Below are positions 24,001-37,262 of a stretch of 64,000 bases of DNA, piece by piece (the stretch's first letter is position 1; each line of letters opens with the position of its first letter). Position numbers and translations under genes: made by a program. The notes below the pieces were generated by a model. The model was not told the DNA's origin and ran no database searches. It saw only the letters and a program-made list of their open reading frames with translations. This stretch comes from Sipunculus nudus (lineage: Eukaryota > Annelida > Sipuncula > Golfingiida > Sipunculidae), in contig CM049313.1 of assembly GCA_026874595.1 (NCBI GenBank), forward strand, positions 46,880,159 to 46,944,158. Direction: 5' to 3'.

Positions 24001-25168
24001 CATCCATGGTGCTTGCAGGTTTTTGTTTTATGAGTGTGACAATATTTATAAAAATTAACACTTTACCATATATATATATAGCTTTAAACAAGTAGGGCAC
24101 ATACTGCAAAGGCCACAGTCTTCCTATATAGCTCTGTACACAAGTCAACACAGTCACAACATAAATTGCATTTGTTATATATTATTTGATTAAAATTATT
24201 AAAATTTTCACACTGCCTCCTGTAAAAAAAAGACAAATTTTTGTTGTTCTTGAAATAAGTTTGAAAGAAATGTCATCAGTAATAAGGTGAATATAATGAT
24301 ATAAAGACTACTTAAATATCACAAATGTATGTTACTCAGCAGCTGAACAACAAATACTTCATCAGATACTCTACAAGGCCATGCCCTTTTTACACTTTCC
24401 ATTAAAAGCAAAACTTACATAGGCACCTGTTGCCAGAGAAACCATTCTTTTAATTCTCTGGCACTATTCTTTTTTTGTAATCATGTAACAGTTTCAGAAT
24501 CGAGTGGTATCCACTCCCACTGCCAGGACCACATATGTTACAATATTTACACATGCTTTCAGGCCTCTTTCATATACTGCTAGTGTAATATTAATGAAGA
24601 AATATTATGGAATGGTCCCCAGTGAGTCTACCGAGTGGGCAAGTATTGAGTTAGGTATTTCATCACTGACAGGACACATGTCCGTTTATCACATATATGG
24701 GAAACAACTGCTAGATAGAAGGCCATTCTTCCTGTAATCATGTTACACATTTTGACTTGCTTAATCCCTCTCAATTCCCTGCCAGAAACACATGTCGCGC
24801 CATGACAGTTTTCATTATCATTTTTTTCATATCTGGCAGCCAAATGACACTTAATTTACAAATGTTGTTCCAAAATTTTTCACTATGCTAGAGTTACATT
24901 CAAAACCAACCATAAAAACAAATGAAAAAATAATGCAAAGAGTTTGATTATACATTGAACTTTTTCGAAGGAACCCTAGCTGTTTTGCTTTGTATTCTAA
25001 AGTTTACTCATTTTAAACTACACATTTGTTCAATCATACTCTTAGTGATGTAGGCATGGTCACCTTTGAGATTTTCTCTGGACTCTTCTAGGCCAATATG
25101 AGTCCAATCGCCCAAAATTCTCTGCACTTGTGCCTTGGGACTGTCCTCAAAGTATTGGCATGTCATAT
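24001..25168. other. Unannotated DNA; compositionally richer 24480-24830
   Basis: The 24480-24830 block is less AT-rich and has CpGs (TCGAGTGG, ACCGAGTGG, GTCGCGCC). It could be regulatory, but no motif set or frame decides this. Confidence 0.25.
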
Positions 25169-25330
25169 TAACCTCCGCCAAGGGGCAGGGGTTATGTTTT
25201 TGCTGGTGTTGGTTAATTTGTGGTTTTTTTTTTGTCTGTTAGCAACATTATTAAAAAAATCATTAATTAATTTTCGCTATGATAAAAGGATCAACTGATC
25301 AGTTTTGGGGGTGATTGGGATCTCCATCTT
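25169..25330 (+). mobile_element. Hairpin + GTCTGTTAGC repeat, family D fragment
   Basis: It begins with an imperfect hairpin (25169-25194, TAACC...GGTTA around CCTCCGCCAAGG). Next comes GTTATGTTTTTGCTGGTGTT, then GTCTGTTAGCAACATTA, then about 100 bp ending near ACTGATCAGTTTTGGGGGTG. The CCTCCGCCAAGG...GTCTGTTAGCAACATTA string is one I recall as dispersed in marine invertebrate genomes. A short match to the TGATCAGTTTTGGGGGTG part recurs at 56998-57015. Confidence 0.5.
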
Positions 25331-27935
25331 GATCAAGAAATCTTTTGACGGAAAAATGTTGCATCTCTGATAATGCCATATGGGGGTAATGATTTGCCTT
25401 GAACGTTGATCTGCACTTAGCCCTGTCTGGGCTTTATTGTATTTATGTTTACTACTAAAATGCTTAAAATAAAATGTGATTCCATGTACCGATAGATGTA
25501 ACTCAGTACTAGCTCTAACCACTTAAGCCCTGTAAAGTCTGTATGGTGAATTCCTGATATTTGCATATTAGCGCGTCACAAGGCTCCTGATGATTCCCCT
25601 CTCATTTACATATCCGGCTGTCACGTCTCCTGTGAATGGCATCATTGCTATGAGGACGCTAATAGCGGTTCCACTGGCAATAGACAGCTCAACCCGTTTG
25701 CATCATTTGCACCAAAATCAAGTTTTAAGAAAGGTACATTCATGTCCTATGATATATCTCTGCTGTTCAAAAATTACGGTCCATAGACCAAATGTAAGTG
25801 CATTGCAGACCCTGTCGCTTCAATTTTGTACCATGTATTTGTTAGTGTTAAGGTTACACTTGAAAGTCTTGCCACTGTTAAGTTGCCAACAAGCTGATTG
25901 TCATAATTGTTTCAGCCAGCCGGTACATGAATTACAGTTTGACTGCGTTTGTCGCATGTGGACCTGAATACTAGTATCTTACACTGATTGGCTGAGCTAG
26001 AGATACATTTTTAAACCAGCCCAATGGTCTGATAAACGGTGACTGAGGCTGAGGGTTATATATATTGAAAGTCTTGCCGTACTCAAAATAGCTAAGGACC
26101 TAAAAATATTAAGACTGATTAAATAGGAATATAAATAGCAAGCTGGAAGCCAACAATAGGCGGTTACTGAATTAACCATGTTTGTTTTGAAAAAGAGGCA
26201 GTTAGTTGAGGGAGGCGGTGATGTGTGGCACTGACTGTCCGGAACGGCCCAGGTTTACAAGTCGATGAAATAAAAGGGTCAGAGAGAGATAATTAGTAAT
26301 ATAGGTTGCTGCAAGGTGGCAGTACCAACACTAGGTGCGATACAGTGAGAGAACTTTTGATTTCTTTGTTGGTGGCAACAATTAAGAGCCATTTCATTGA
26401 CTGGGCCAGTCTAATCTGCACTCTCTGAGTGCAAATTTTAGTTCTGTACTATTGTCAAACCCTGAACCATTCACAATTATTCCAATTAATTCCCTCATGC
26501 ACTGCCATCTTTCATATAGACTAAAACCCAGATGTTGCTTTTTTTTCTTGCCAGAATTAAGGTATACCACCAAAATAAATAATGCAACAATTATAAATAT
26601 AAATAACTGACTTAAAGAGCAGGTATTAAATAAAAAAAAGATACATTTTTATATGTTGGAGATAAAAGAGGATCTGAGCAACAGAATAAGTATGGTTTCT
26701 GGATAATTTTAATTAAAAATTTGAAAGAAATTTCAAAGAAAAAAGTTGTGCTGACTGAAACACAAATATGAGAGCTTAGCTCTTCAATGCTGTCTTCATT
26801 CATCTGTATTAGCCTCCTATGTACCATCAGAGCTGTCACGAGCTGTGTCAGTGATGGAAAAAAAAATCCTGATCTGGCCCTGATGGGAAGCGAGAACAAG
26901 GATGAATGAAACACATCATGGTGCGGAAAATCCATATGAATTCAACGAAGTACGGTAGGCAGTGATTCTGTGAGACGGTCTGTATGTGGCCCCATAATCT
27001 CTCTGAGCCATGGGAAGATGATAGAATAAAGGTTTACATGTGAGACCAATCTGTCATACCTAGATCCATGCATATCCATGACAGTTTCCTAATTTAACCC
27101 TTATAAGAACCTTACCCCCCATGCACTGCTAAGTGTTAGGAATGTAGCCCAAAATATTCATGTGATATAAGTATCAGGATATAACAATGAACTTGGGTGT
27201 GATAATTGATGCATCAGACTGGGTGTACTTCCTACATATACCTCAAAGCCACAGCTATATCATGTTAATTAGTTATCTTATTACTTTAGGCAGAGGATAT
27301 TCCTGCACCAATATTTTTCAATCTGACTCTTTACATGTTTGTTTTGGCACCAGATATAAATCAAAATTTACTGATGAATCTTAGTGAGATCTTGCACATT
27401 TTAGCTGGTTCAAATTCAGAGCTGATCTAAAACTGCAGACGTACAAGCAAGACTGACTCTATGATTTTTTCTTTTGTACATTTGTCTTTCAAGAAGGAAC
27501 TAGCGGGTAACCTGACACCTGGTGTGAAAATTTTGTACCTCAGGACAGCTGGGTCTTCAGGCAAAAAGGAGTTGTTAAATTGTGGAGGTAATATGGATTA
27601 AGAAAACTTTCTGACACTTCCCTTATAAGGAATTACTCAAACCTCAAACAGAGTTGAAGAGTAAAACTGATATAACCTAAAATGGGGGCATCTGCTGTAG
27701 CCATGTTTGCTGCTGCTCCGGATTAAAGGGGTCCTTTCTGCAGTCTCTCTCTGGCAGTATTTATGATGCCATGGCACTTAACTTCATATATGGTAACCAG
27801 GTAAAGAGTATTCAGTCTTTAATCATATAAAATTACTAATATAATGGAAATATAAAATAATGCTAACAAGCAAATCCGTGGCATTTATAACCTCTGCTTC
27901 TGCCTCATGTTGTCCCCCTTTTGCCTTCTCATTGT
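25331..27935. other. Unannotated DNA with GC-richer blocks
   Basis: Blocks at 25560-25720, 26160-26350 and 26800-27010 have more CpG and less AT than their surroundings. The 125-codon plus frame at 25590-25967 has no recognisable domain and no clear splice partners. They are candidate conserved noncoding elements at best. Confidence 0.25.
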
Positions 27936-28042
27936 TTTAGTTTTCATTTTCCCCTGAAGAATAACAGTCTCCACATGTCATTGTGCCTCTGTTTTAGTTT
28001 TCACTTTCCCCTGAAGATGTCTCCAAATGTCATAATTTTGTG
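27936..28042. repeat. Two-copy tandem repeat of about 57 bp
   Basis: TGTTTTAGTTTTCATTTTCC, then CCTGAAGA, then TCTCCACATGTCAT, is followed directly by a second copy with a short deletion. Confidence 0.75.
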
Positions 28043-29618
28043 GTGAATTGGGAACAAAAAGGAAATTTTTGTTTTGTTTAGGAGCTGATGATAATAATTT
28101 TTCAGACTCTCCCAAAACCAATCCCAACCAAGGATTGCATGAGAGCAATCACTGACCAAAATTTAATGAAATTGAATAATATATTGGAAAGTTATAGCAC
28201 AGAAATGAAAACCTGACATACAGAGGGAAAGACAGACAAACCCAAATCAATGTCCCTTGTTCTGTGGGAGCGGGTGACAATTACACAATAATCTAAAGAG
28301 AACTGAGAATGACACAGATAACATATATACTATAGGAAGCCTCCTGTAAGAAATATACCAGATGGTTTTAAATAGATTTTCACTGATACCTTAATTTCTG
28401 TAATTAAAAGGAAAACAAATGCACAAACAGTAAAATAGTGGGGTATATTCCTATACAACTCAGAAAGGTAAATTAAGAATCAATAACAACGTAAGTAATA
28501 TCAAGACAATCTTGGCAGTCATTGTCAAGAAACATATTTATTTATTTTCAAAAATATTTTACTGCCAGTGGTTCATGGTACAGGGGTTACAAACTACCTA
28601 GCCATCACTTTCTTGACAGAATACAATTAATAATTTTTTTACTAATTTATACTTCTGGCACATTCAAGTCAGCTAGACTACACGTCTTTTATTAATGCTT
28701 TCTCCACAGACTGGTATTTCCTTTTCTCCTTCATACTGTCTTAGCTGTCCATGCCTAGGCCCACTTCAATTAATGGTTCACTTGATACAGGAAAAAGCAA
28801 ACAACTGACTAATGAAAGAAAAAGTCTTATGCTAACAGTGGCATGATTTACCATGTAACCAAAGGTCTGTCAAGAACACCAATGAAAAATGTAAAAAGCA
28901 CCAGGTATAAGTCAGAAACAAAAACAGCCGTAAGGTCATGTGACTAATCCAGGCCTAAAGGAGATGGTGACTTTTTCGACAAAAGAATGGGATCTCCTGA
29001 TCAGTATGAAAGAGAATCCGTATGATGTCTAAGCATGATGGGTGGATTTTCTGACGTGTTTTGTCAGGAATGAAATGATGATATTCAACAAAGATGGTGG
29101 CCCGTGCCTGCGGGACATGTCCTTGTCAGAGATGTCTGGATTCACCTCTGCTTACAAGGTCCAAAGATCCTGGGGAACATTAGAAATCTTATATAATAGT
29201 CCCTTGACTGCCATTCCCCATTAGACATATATTCCAGGTGCCCTGGCAATAGATTATATGAGTCAAGTTAACATATTGGTCATAAGCTTATATTTGTTCA
29301 GAAGTCAGAATTTTAACTCAGTGTAGCACTATATGTGAATGCATGCGACTTCATTAAATATACAGAAATAAATGGAATTAAAACTTTCACCATCAACACT
29401 TCTTCTAAATTATCCTTTTTATGATTGGAAATATTAGCTACAGGTGTAACATTGCATCAAACGATTAATGCATTCAATTGCAACCCCTCAATTAAATCTT
29501 CAACCTCTGAACTTTTTGTCTATTTTTAATATTTTGTAACCAACCAGTCCCAAGCCCTCAGCGAGCTGTAAATTTACAAGTTCCTCTTATTTTAATAAAA
29601 CATGTTTTGAGAAATACA

Positions 29619-29876
29619 TCCAGTAGAAAAATATTTGCTTTTATTGGAAAAAAAGTCTGAAATTTACTACTTGAGTAATAATTTAATCAAGAACTGCACC
29701 TAATGTAAAGAATTATTGATCAAAAAGAATCAAATTATTCTTCTTCAAGCTAGCTGGAATTAATCCATTGCAGTAAAATGTTTGCTTTTATTTGAAATGT
29801 CTGAAATTTACTACTTTAGTTATAATTAAATCTAGAATTGCATCTAGCTTAAAGATTTACTAATCAAATAGAATAA
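29619..29876. repeat. Two-copy tandem duplication of about 149 bp
   Basis: CAGTAGAAAAATATTTGCTT, then TCTGAAATTTACTACTT, then TAATCAAGAACTGCACCTA, recurs from 29770 with about 80% similarity by eye. Confidence 0.7.
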
Positions 29877-30770
29877 AGACCCCTTCACAATTCAAAGGCT
29901 GACAATTAACACAAGAACTGTCATGTTGTTATGGAGATATAAGGTTCTTGCCTTGCTGCATTTGTCTGCAGACTGACTGTACCTAATTATCTGGAGATTA
30001 CTACTCCCGTAACCAGAGAGAGCAAAAAAAATAAATCTCACCACCTCCATTTGCTGTAGGGAAAATAACCAGAAATGGATTTCTTTGGTAGGAAATGACC
30101 TTGGATGATACAGCTAAGATCTATGTTAATAACATAATCAGCTTGGGCCAGCTGTGTCACATGATAATACAATAAGATTTTGAGTAGGTAAATCTACGTG
30201 ACCTTTGGGTATGCCACTTGCCTGCAGATGACATCTTAATAATTCAGCAGCGGTTTCAAATACCTTATATTCCCTCTAAGAGAAAAGACATCTGTCTTCC
30301 TCTGTGTCTGCTAGTTTATTGGATGTATGTTCCACTTGTATTTTTTTCAAATTTGTCACTTGTCAGGAACGGGATGACAGAAGAGAAAAATCTAAAAGCA
30401 TGAAGTCTGATGAGACTGACATTGTCAGTGATATCAGATAACAATTTAACACCTTTACTTTTGGGGGTTTATTTGGGATATAGGTATGTGCACCACAAGA
30501 GTACATAATAGCCTCACTGTATGTCTTGTGACCTTTGACCTCATAAATATATGTACAAATATCACAGGACACTTTTGGGGTAAATATACATAGTTAGAGT
30601 GTTAAGAAAATATATAACATCCCTGACATTATGATGGTGACACTTAGGTAAAGGTTAACAGACAGACCAAAAACAAAGAGATATACAGAAATTAAGACAT
30701 ATATGGATGGACACTGCCAAACTATGAGATGTTCCTAAAACAACTTTGCGATGCAGCTATAATCTATAAT
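29877..30770. other. AT-rich DNA without recognisable features
   Basis: No feature could be supported. Confidence 0.4.
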
Positions 30771-30862
30771 CTGACTTGGACTCAGTATCTAAATAACTCA
30801 GACTTGGAATTGAACCTCAAGGACTGAGACTTGGACTCAAGTGGCCTTGACTGGGACTAGCT
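30771..30862. repeat. Degenerate GACTTGGACTC block
   Basis: It carries CTGACTTGGACTCAG, ACTGAGACTTGGACTCAAGT and GGCCTTGACTGGGACT. The last two match TTTGACTCAAATGGCC / TGGACTCAGACC at 4289-4315, so it belongs to the family at 3853-4365. Confidence 0.5.
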
Positions 30863-31058
30863 CTCAAACTAGATGGTGTACACTAGACTACATCACTTCA
30901 ATTGGTCTGACCTTCTGCAGTTAGCCAATGAGATGCTGAATCACTAATTACTGGCCAATGGTGTTTTGCCTTACAGGCACTGGGCCGCTGACTATAAATT
31001 CTTAAATTCAAGAGGTTGGTAGTTAGATGTTGGACTTTCTTTTGATTGGTGTTATCAG

Positions 31059-32107
31059 GTGATACAGAAAAAAAAAGTCCTGAACATCAGGGGTTAATAA
31101 TTTTATAAATACTACATGTAAGTTTTTGGGGTATTTAAATATGTGTTTATATTGAATAGGTTACTAACATTTTCATTGGTCTAACAGTTCATCTTCCTGA
31201 TTTATGACAAGAACAAATTTTCATAGTGAAATTTATTATATATCAAGAGCTGGGTACTGCATGTTGCACCTGGCGGTCAGTGTCAAGTGTCATCCAGGTA
31301 CAGGTCATAGGTTACAGATGAGATGACCTATTGGTAACAGTTTGTCATTAAGTTTGTCATTAACAGTTTGTCATTAAGTTTGTCATTAACAGTTTGTCAC
31401 TGAGAGATATAAATCTGTCCACTGAAGTTTGACTTATCCCCAAGTTACTGACAATTTTTCTCTGAGACTCATGCCAGTCTCGTGGGTTACCGGATTGTCC
31501 ACTTCAAAAAGAATGTTTTCTTCAGTGTAATCCTTGTTTGCCTCAGTTCTTGCAGTCCTTGGCCATTGTTCCCAGTTTGCTGATCAACTTAACCAGTTCT
31601 TTCAAGAAGTATGATCACCCTATTCACAGAATGTAGATTCCATCCTTTCCCTGAAAATTATCTTGCAATGCTTGCCCCTCTCCATCCCTTTTCCACAAAG
31701 CAATTAACACTTGATCAATTCTTTATCGGCATAGCTGAATGCCATTCAGTATACAGCAAGGTATTGAACTCAACTGAACCGAATATTATTTTGTTTTTGG
31801 CATGAAAGGATGTACCTAGTCACCCTGGGGCAAAATGCCATTACACCTGTACCCAATGTCCTGTACCCAGATGACACTTGACACCACAGGAGAAATCATG
31901 CAGTACCCAGCACTGGGTATAGCAAATTTAACGATGCAAACTTTTTATAAATCAGGAAGTTGAACTCTTGGGCAAATGAAATTTTACAGACATATTTAAA
32001 TTATATACCTGGTATATCTTTCAACACACCAACTACCAACAACTTACATGTATTATTTATAAAATTATTAACCCCTAAACTTCCAGACATTTTTCTGAAT
32101 CACCTAA
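31059..32107. mobile_element. Large foldback element, about 265-bp inverted arms
   Basis: Arm 1 (31059-31320) and the inverse of arm 2 (31838-32107) share, in order, GGTGAT(A/T)CAGAAAAA, a 35-bp block starting AGGGGTTAATAATTTTATAA, TTCCTGATTTAT, GCTGGGTACTGCATG, GTGTCAAGTGTCATC and GGTACAGG. The inter-arm segment of about 515 bp holds the ACAGTTTGTCATTAAG tandem repeat. There is no transposase frame, so it is a non-autonomous long-TIR or foldback DNA element. Arms have diverged by indels, which implies some age. Confidence 0.8.
31337..31400. repeat. Short TTGTCATTAA tandem repeat inside the foldback
   Basis: ACAGTTTGTCATTAAG and TTTGTCATTA alternate about five times at a 26-bp compound period, in the inter-arm part of 31059-32107. 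Confidence 0.85.
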
Positions 32108-34554
32108 CATATTATTAAAGTATCAATACAAAGTTATCTGACAATATCAATTTGATATTTAACTTTATATAGTCATGAAACAAAGCAATGGTGAATCATT
32201 AAGTGCAGTATGTCCATCTTTATTTTCAATGGGCCACACACTGCCCTGGGGTAATCGAACCTCGCTGAAACATTTTTACAGTGTGAATCAAGCAACATCA
32301 GGATAAATTTCATCCCATGAACAGTACAAAAACTGGCTGACATAAAGCAGTTTGATTGATGAAATGTCCCTATTTTAGTTTCCTCCCACCTTTTTCAGCA
32401 GCATCCATTTTTTTCTTCCAAAGCAGCAGGGAGTACTGTGAAGCCATAGAGTAGTCAATTACATACCCCTGAAGAACCATAAAGCCAATGTACACACTGC
32501 GATAGAGCAGTTCAAATGTCTACGATTCAGCGCTGACTGGCTGAGCAGAATAATTTCAGTTTTCTCCGAACAAGCCAGCAAATGGAATGTTTTGACAACC
32601 ATTTGACCAAAACATGACAAAATAAAGCTTAATTCAAGAAAATTAAACTGATTTGACCAAACTTAAAAAAGAAAATTTTTCAATTTATTGTTGCAAAATG
32701 CAAATAAGCCACTTTTCTTACATTTTTTTGGATATGCAATGTGAAGAAAGATGGGGAATGAGCTGCAATGCTGACTGGGATAACTCCTTCACCAGGGGAA
32801 ACAGAAATTCAATAGTTCAGTGTCCAGGATTGGTCTCCACATAATTTAAAGAAGAAACAGTAATGAAGTCTGAAAGTGTTAATGATTTGGCTGGTTTACA
32901 ATTTTCCTCCTGATCTGCATGCTATTTATAGTCCATTTTACACTTTTTCTGAGAGTTTTGGATAAAGGACAGGTATATCCATTAAACTGACCTTGACATG
33001 AACTGGCTATTTTTACACTTTATGACTGGAATCACAGCTCCTTGAAAGTTTCACAAATCACTTAAAATCCATGTGAATGGATGAGAAAAAAAACTGACTA
33101 AGACAAAAAAAAGGTATGGTCCTCGGGCACTTTCTTTTTTAAAAATCAGTGCAGGTGGGAAATTTTTCACCTTTTTTAGTTTGTTTCAATAAAAATATTA
33201 TATGATAGGCAAAAACATGATAATAACAGATTCTTTTTTGCGAAACGGGTAAAAGCACTACATAACAAAGGAAATCTAATCAAAATTGTATTATTTTATC
33301 TTCTTGAAAGATGAAAATCAAAATCAATATTTTTGATATGGGGTTAAACATTTCTTTGGCCTTACATATCCACTTTGTTAAAAAAATGTTTTGTCACATA
33401 ACATATAGAAATAAAGATCACTGTGACCTCAGTTGATGTGTCAGAGAAATCTTTCCCCAAGATCACAATGGACTTATAATTACATGGTTTTTAGCCCTAA
33501 TGGAGGCAACTGAGACTTGTTAAGAGCTGGCTGACATAACAGCCACAATATCTGGGTCAGGATATTTTGTAGGGATATCAAAGTGCTCCCAAAGATGAAA
33601 ACCACTATGAATGAGAAATTGTTTTCTTTTTCTCTTTTCCCTCTATTTCATTCTATTTTCTGCAAGTCATTGTGACAGATCTCAAATATGGCTGATTTTC
33701 AAAACTGACCTTTGGCCACCACAAGACAAATTTCACCTGATGTTTATTTTGACCTTGACTTGATTTTAAAGGTCATGTGCTGCAAAGCCTTTTCCTTTTT
33801 ATTGTGGACATCAGAAGTTGGTTTCCAGTGATCACTTATATAGTAAACAAATACCTCTGGTTACACTTTGTGATCATTCAAGAAAACATGCTTTAGAGAT
33901 GCACTTTCTATAAATATATCCAAAACAATACATAAAATTATTTTATAAGGCACTACTGATGGAAATCTAAATTTTAATATTACTTATCTCATCACAAAAT
34001 GTCTTTCCATTGGGCTATTTAATTATTGTCATTTCTACCTTGCATACAAGTCTGAACCCATAAAAGTGTCCTCCAGCAAAAAAATACTTGTGGAGATTTA
34101 TCATTTAGCATTTTAACAGTATCATTACTGGTCAGTATTTATAACAAAGCCTCACTTCCCCTCACATTTAATTGCCTGTAATCCAAATTTTCCCTCTGAT
34201 GCAAGCAGCAATAATTTGGCTTTTTGTGATTTTAATAATGTCATAAATATTTCATTTAATTACCACACAATATATCTGACTGCCACTTGGCCATGTTTTA
34301 CCATCAATGGCTTGATAATAAAAGCCAAAATATAACACGTTAAATGATTCAAAAACTTGGATTTGATCTTTTCTCAAATACAGACTCACTGGCTCCTGAG
34401 CCGTGACCTCTTTTAGTAAATACAACATCTTCCAAAACACTGGCCTTGAATAAATTGTGGTGCTCTATATTATGACTTAAAAATGTCATTGGACAGCTTT
34501 GTAAATTATCCCAGCAGTAAGTGCCAGAAAGCTCTTGAATTTCCACAGTTTTCA
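32108..34554. other. AT-rich DNA without recognisable features
   Basis: About 2.4 kb. No repeat or exon could be supported. Confidence 0.35.
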
Positions 34555-34685
34555 CCCTAGCTCCTTGTAGCCGGCACAGCGATACTCGGGAGCCGATCAC
34601 AGCCACATGACATCCAAGACGATGAGATCAACTTCAAGAAAATTGGTTCCACTTCCTGGAGCACACCGAGAGGTCACCATGTAGT
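34555..34685. other. CpG-rich island, possible exon or exon relic
   Basis: Six to seven CpGs and a sharp fall in AT content occur within 130 bp. On the plus strand CACCCTAGCTCCTTGTAG resembles an acceptor, and the following bases stay open in one phase for about 34 codons to GAGAG|GTCACC. On the minus strand TCGGTGTGCTCCAG is acceptor-like and is followed by a frame reading TNFLEVDLIVLDVMWL. A neighbouring minus frame then reads AVIGSRVSLCRLQGARVKTV. The first minus piece faintly recalls the FLQIDL segment of discoidin (F5/8 C) domains, but a change of frame would be needed, so I do not call it. No function is assigned. Confidence 0.2.
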
Positions 34686-35251
34686 TAAGTATCTTGATAA
34701 ATGAATGTATTTGTTTTGTTTCAAAAACACTTTTTTTTGGATGAAGATGTCATAGATTCAGATTGTATCATTATTTGCAGACTTTTTGGCAGGATTTACA
34801 AGCCTAAGAAAATAAATATGAGCTATACACAACAAAATAATACAAATCAATCATTCTGTCAAACATCTCTTTTAGCTTCAGTTGTATCAAGTTCAAGACT
34901 GGGAGAATTAATTATTTGAATAACCAGAATACATTATTTTACAATGACATTTTATTAATGATTTGCGGTGATTTTATAAAGCAAAGCAAAATCTTATTGT
35001 AATCATAATTGTGCTATAAATGTTTCAAGTGCTAAGCTGTAGCTTTGTATTTGTATAAGCAGAGACTATAATTACATACTGGTTAGTTTAAGAATGTTAC
35101 TAAATAAATGAACTGGAAGAGACCGTAGTTTATAAAAACAACAAATATTAATGCCACAATGTGCACTTAAGCTAACATAAAAATATCTGGATATTAAAGA
35201 CAAATTGGTAGGAAAATTGTGATTAAATACTAGATCTCCAAAAATTAAACC

Positions 35252-35505
35252 CTCAGTTATTCACATTGTACCCTTGGGTTATTCATATTCTACCCTTGTG
35301 TTTTCATATTCAACCACCTGACAGTTATTCATATTCTATTCTATATTCTATTCACATTCTACCCTTGGGAAATTCATATTCTACCCTAAGTTATTCTTTT
35401 TCCATTCTACCCTTATGGATTATTTATTTTCTACCCTTGAGTTGTTATATACTACCCTCAGTAAATCATATTTGACCCTTCATTATTCACATTGTACTTT
35501 TGGTT
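35252..35505. repeat. Degenerate tandem repeat TTATTCATATTCTACCCTTG, about ten copies
   Basis: Units of about 20-24 bp (TTATTCATATTCTACCCTTG with variable linkers) run for 250 bp. The last unit is followed at once by AAAGGGTAAAAATGAATAAT, an inverse of the motif. Confidence 0.8.
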
Positions 35506-35919
35506 AAAGGGTAAAAATGAATAATCTGAATAAACAGAATAAGACTCTTAGTAGTAAATAGTTAAAGAAAATGAGGAAACAGTTTTACTGCATGGAAGTC
35601 ATTAAACATGAAGGACATCCGATTCTTGCTGGCAAACATCATAAATTGTCACCAGGCTTTGAAGATAACCGGAATTATTTTACAAGAAGTAAATTACTGA
35701 TGAAACTTTGACCTAAATTAACTCAAAATGATTGTAGAAGAATATTCAGCCAATTTATATTTTGGTCACTGTATTGATCATTAAGTCAATATTACTTCAT
35801 AATTTAAATTCATAAACCTCACAGGAGAATGAGTTGTACATGTCAACATGCAGAAATTATGATTTTTTTTTTTCAAAAATTTGGATGTACTTGTGATCCC
35901 TGTGAATTTGGGAAAGATG

Positions 35920-36046
35920 CATTAGGTTGTCGTTGAGTTATCGCGCACTAAAGAAAGTGTCACTGACGGAAGGACGGATGGACAGAAGGACGGACTGACA
36001 CGGTGATCACTATAGGTCACCGCTTGTCAAGTGGGGCCCTAATAAA
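35920..36046 (-). mobile_element. Hairpin + GTCCGTCC repeat, family F fragment
   Basis: Read on the minus strand: TTATTAGGGCCCCACTTGAC, AAGCGGTGACCTATAGTGATCACC (hairpin GGTGA/TCACC), then GTCCGTCCTTCTGTCCATCC, then TTAGTGCGCGATAACTC. A hairpin followed by GTCCGTC-rich sequence repeats the layout of families A and B. I recall very similar strings in molluscan genomes. The far end is not resolved. Confidence 0.5.
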
Positions 36047-37064
36047 TTATAAAACTTTTTTTTTCAAAAGCTTCTTGGCAGTTTAAACCTTGAAACAGTC
36101 AGTATACTTCCACATCTATATGAAGTTCCCATGTTGACTGCTAAAATTTTATCAATTAAAACAATATTAAAAAAAGATGCATGCTTGGACTGATAATTCA
36201 ATACAGATTTGAACAAGCAGAAAGCAGTTTTGAAACACCCCAACCCCTTGCTTAAAGGAACTGCTGATATGTTCCAGGATTAAATGAATACCCATGCTTT
36301 GAAACATACTACCATATATGTTTGTGTATAATCCTTTTTGGACAAAACTGGGGCTTTGGCTGTCACTTGACCATTTGAGCAAAATTATCTCAAATATAGC
36401 CCTACCATCACTCACAGGAAGTCCAATGGAGTCATGACAAGCTTGTGATAGACAATGAATAACTCTTCACAAATCATGCATTTGCTTTAATCTTTAAGGG
36501 AATATATCTGTTTGTCTGACATAAAGTAGTATTGGGTGTTAATTTATCTGTCAATATGTAAAAAAAATGCTTCAATGTAGCACTCTTATATTACATAAAC
36601 ATTCATAACAGCCAAAAACTTGATATGATTAGACAGCAAAATGCAATATAAATCTTTATCTATGTAGCTTGATGTCTTATATGTAAAATCTGATAGAACT
36701 GTTGATTGATATGGATTCACTGTTGTAACTCTATCTGTTTCTTTCTACATTCTTTATCAATACATTTGGGTCAAGTTGGGTCAATGTTCACACAAACAGT
36801 GATTTCAGTTTACCAGAATATAAAAAGTTGTCAGGTTATTCTCTTTTAAGAAAATATATTCTGAGCATTTCTGGCATCCTTTCCTGCACTTATAACCAGC
36901 TGAAACACTGCATTAGTGTCTCCCCGCCCCTAGCACTAAGTCTGTCACCTCAGGAGCTTCCATACATGATAACTATTGCCAATGGTCCTAGATACCAGAC
37001 AAGGTTTCACTGGTTACATATTATGGAAACTCCCATAACCTGATCTGACATATACACTTCTGCC

Positions 37065-37262
37065 AGGATATCCTAACCAAACTTTGTTTTGTGCTCCACT
37101 GTCAAAATGCCACACATTGTTCACCAACTCAGTGGTTTGATCACTGCCAGGTCAACTCAAGAACAAAGCCAATAATACCAATGAATGGCTCCAACTGACC
37201 ACCAGGACAAAGAAATGATCCTATTTATAAAATGGCATAGAACCCCTTGAATCAGAAGTATA
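37065..37262 (+). repeat. Interspersed repeat family E, copy 1
   Basis: It shares GGTCAACTCAAGAACAAAGC, AATACCAATGAATGGCTC, CCAGGACAAAGAAATGATC and ACTTTG(G/T)TTTGTGCT with copies at 40440-40545 and 42708-42962, in the same order and orientation. No ends or coding content were recognised. Confidence 0.55.

Noticed and set aside
23688-24095. 135-codon plus frame
   Set aside because: Almost wholly the 30-bp minisatellite read in one frame.
25590-25967. 125-codon plus frame in a CpG-containing block
   Set aside because: No recognisable domain, mixed hydropathy and no clear splice sites; length is possible by chance.
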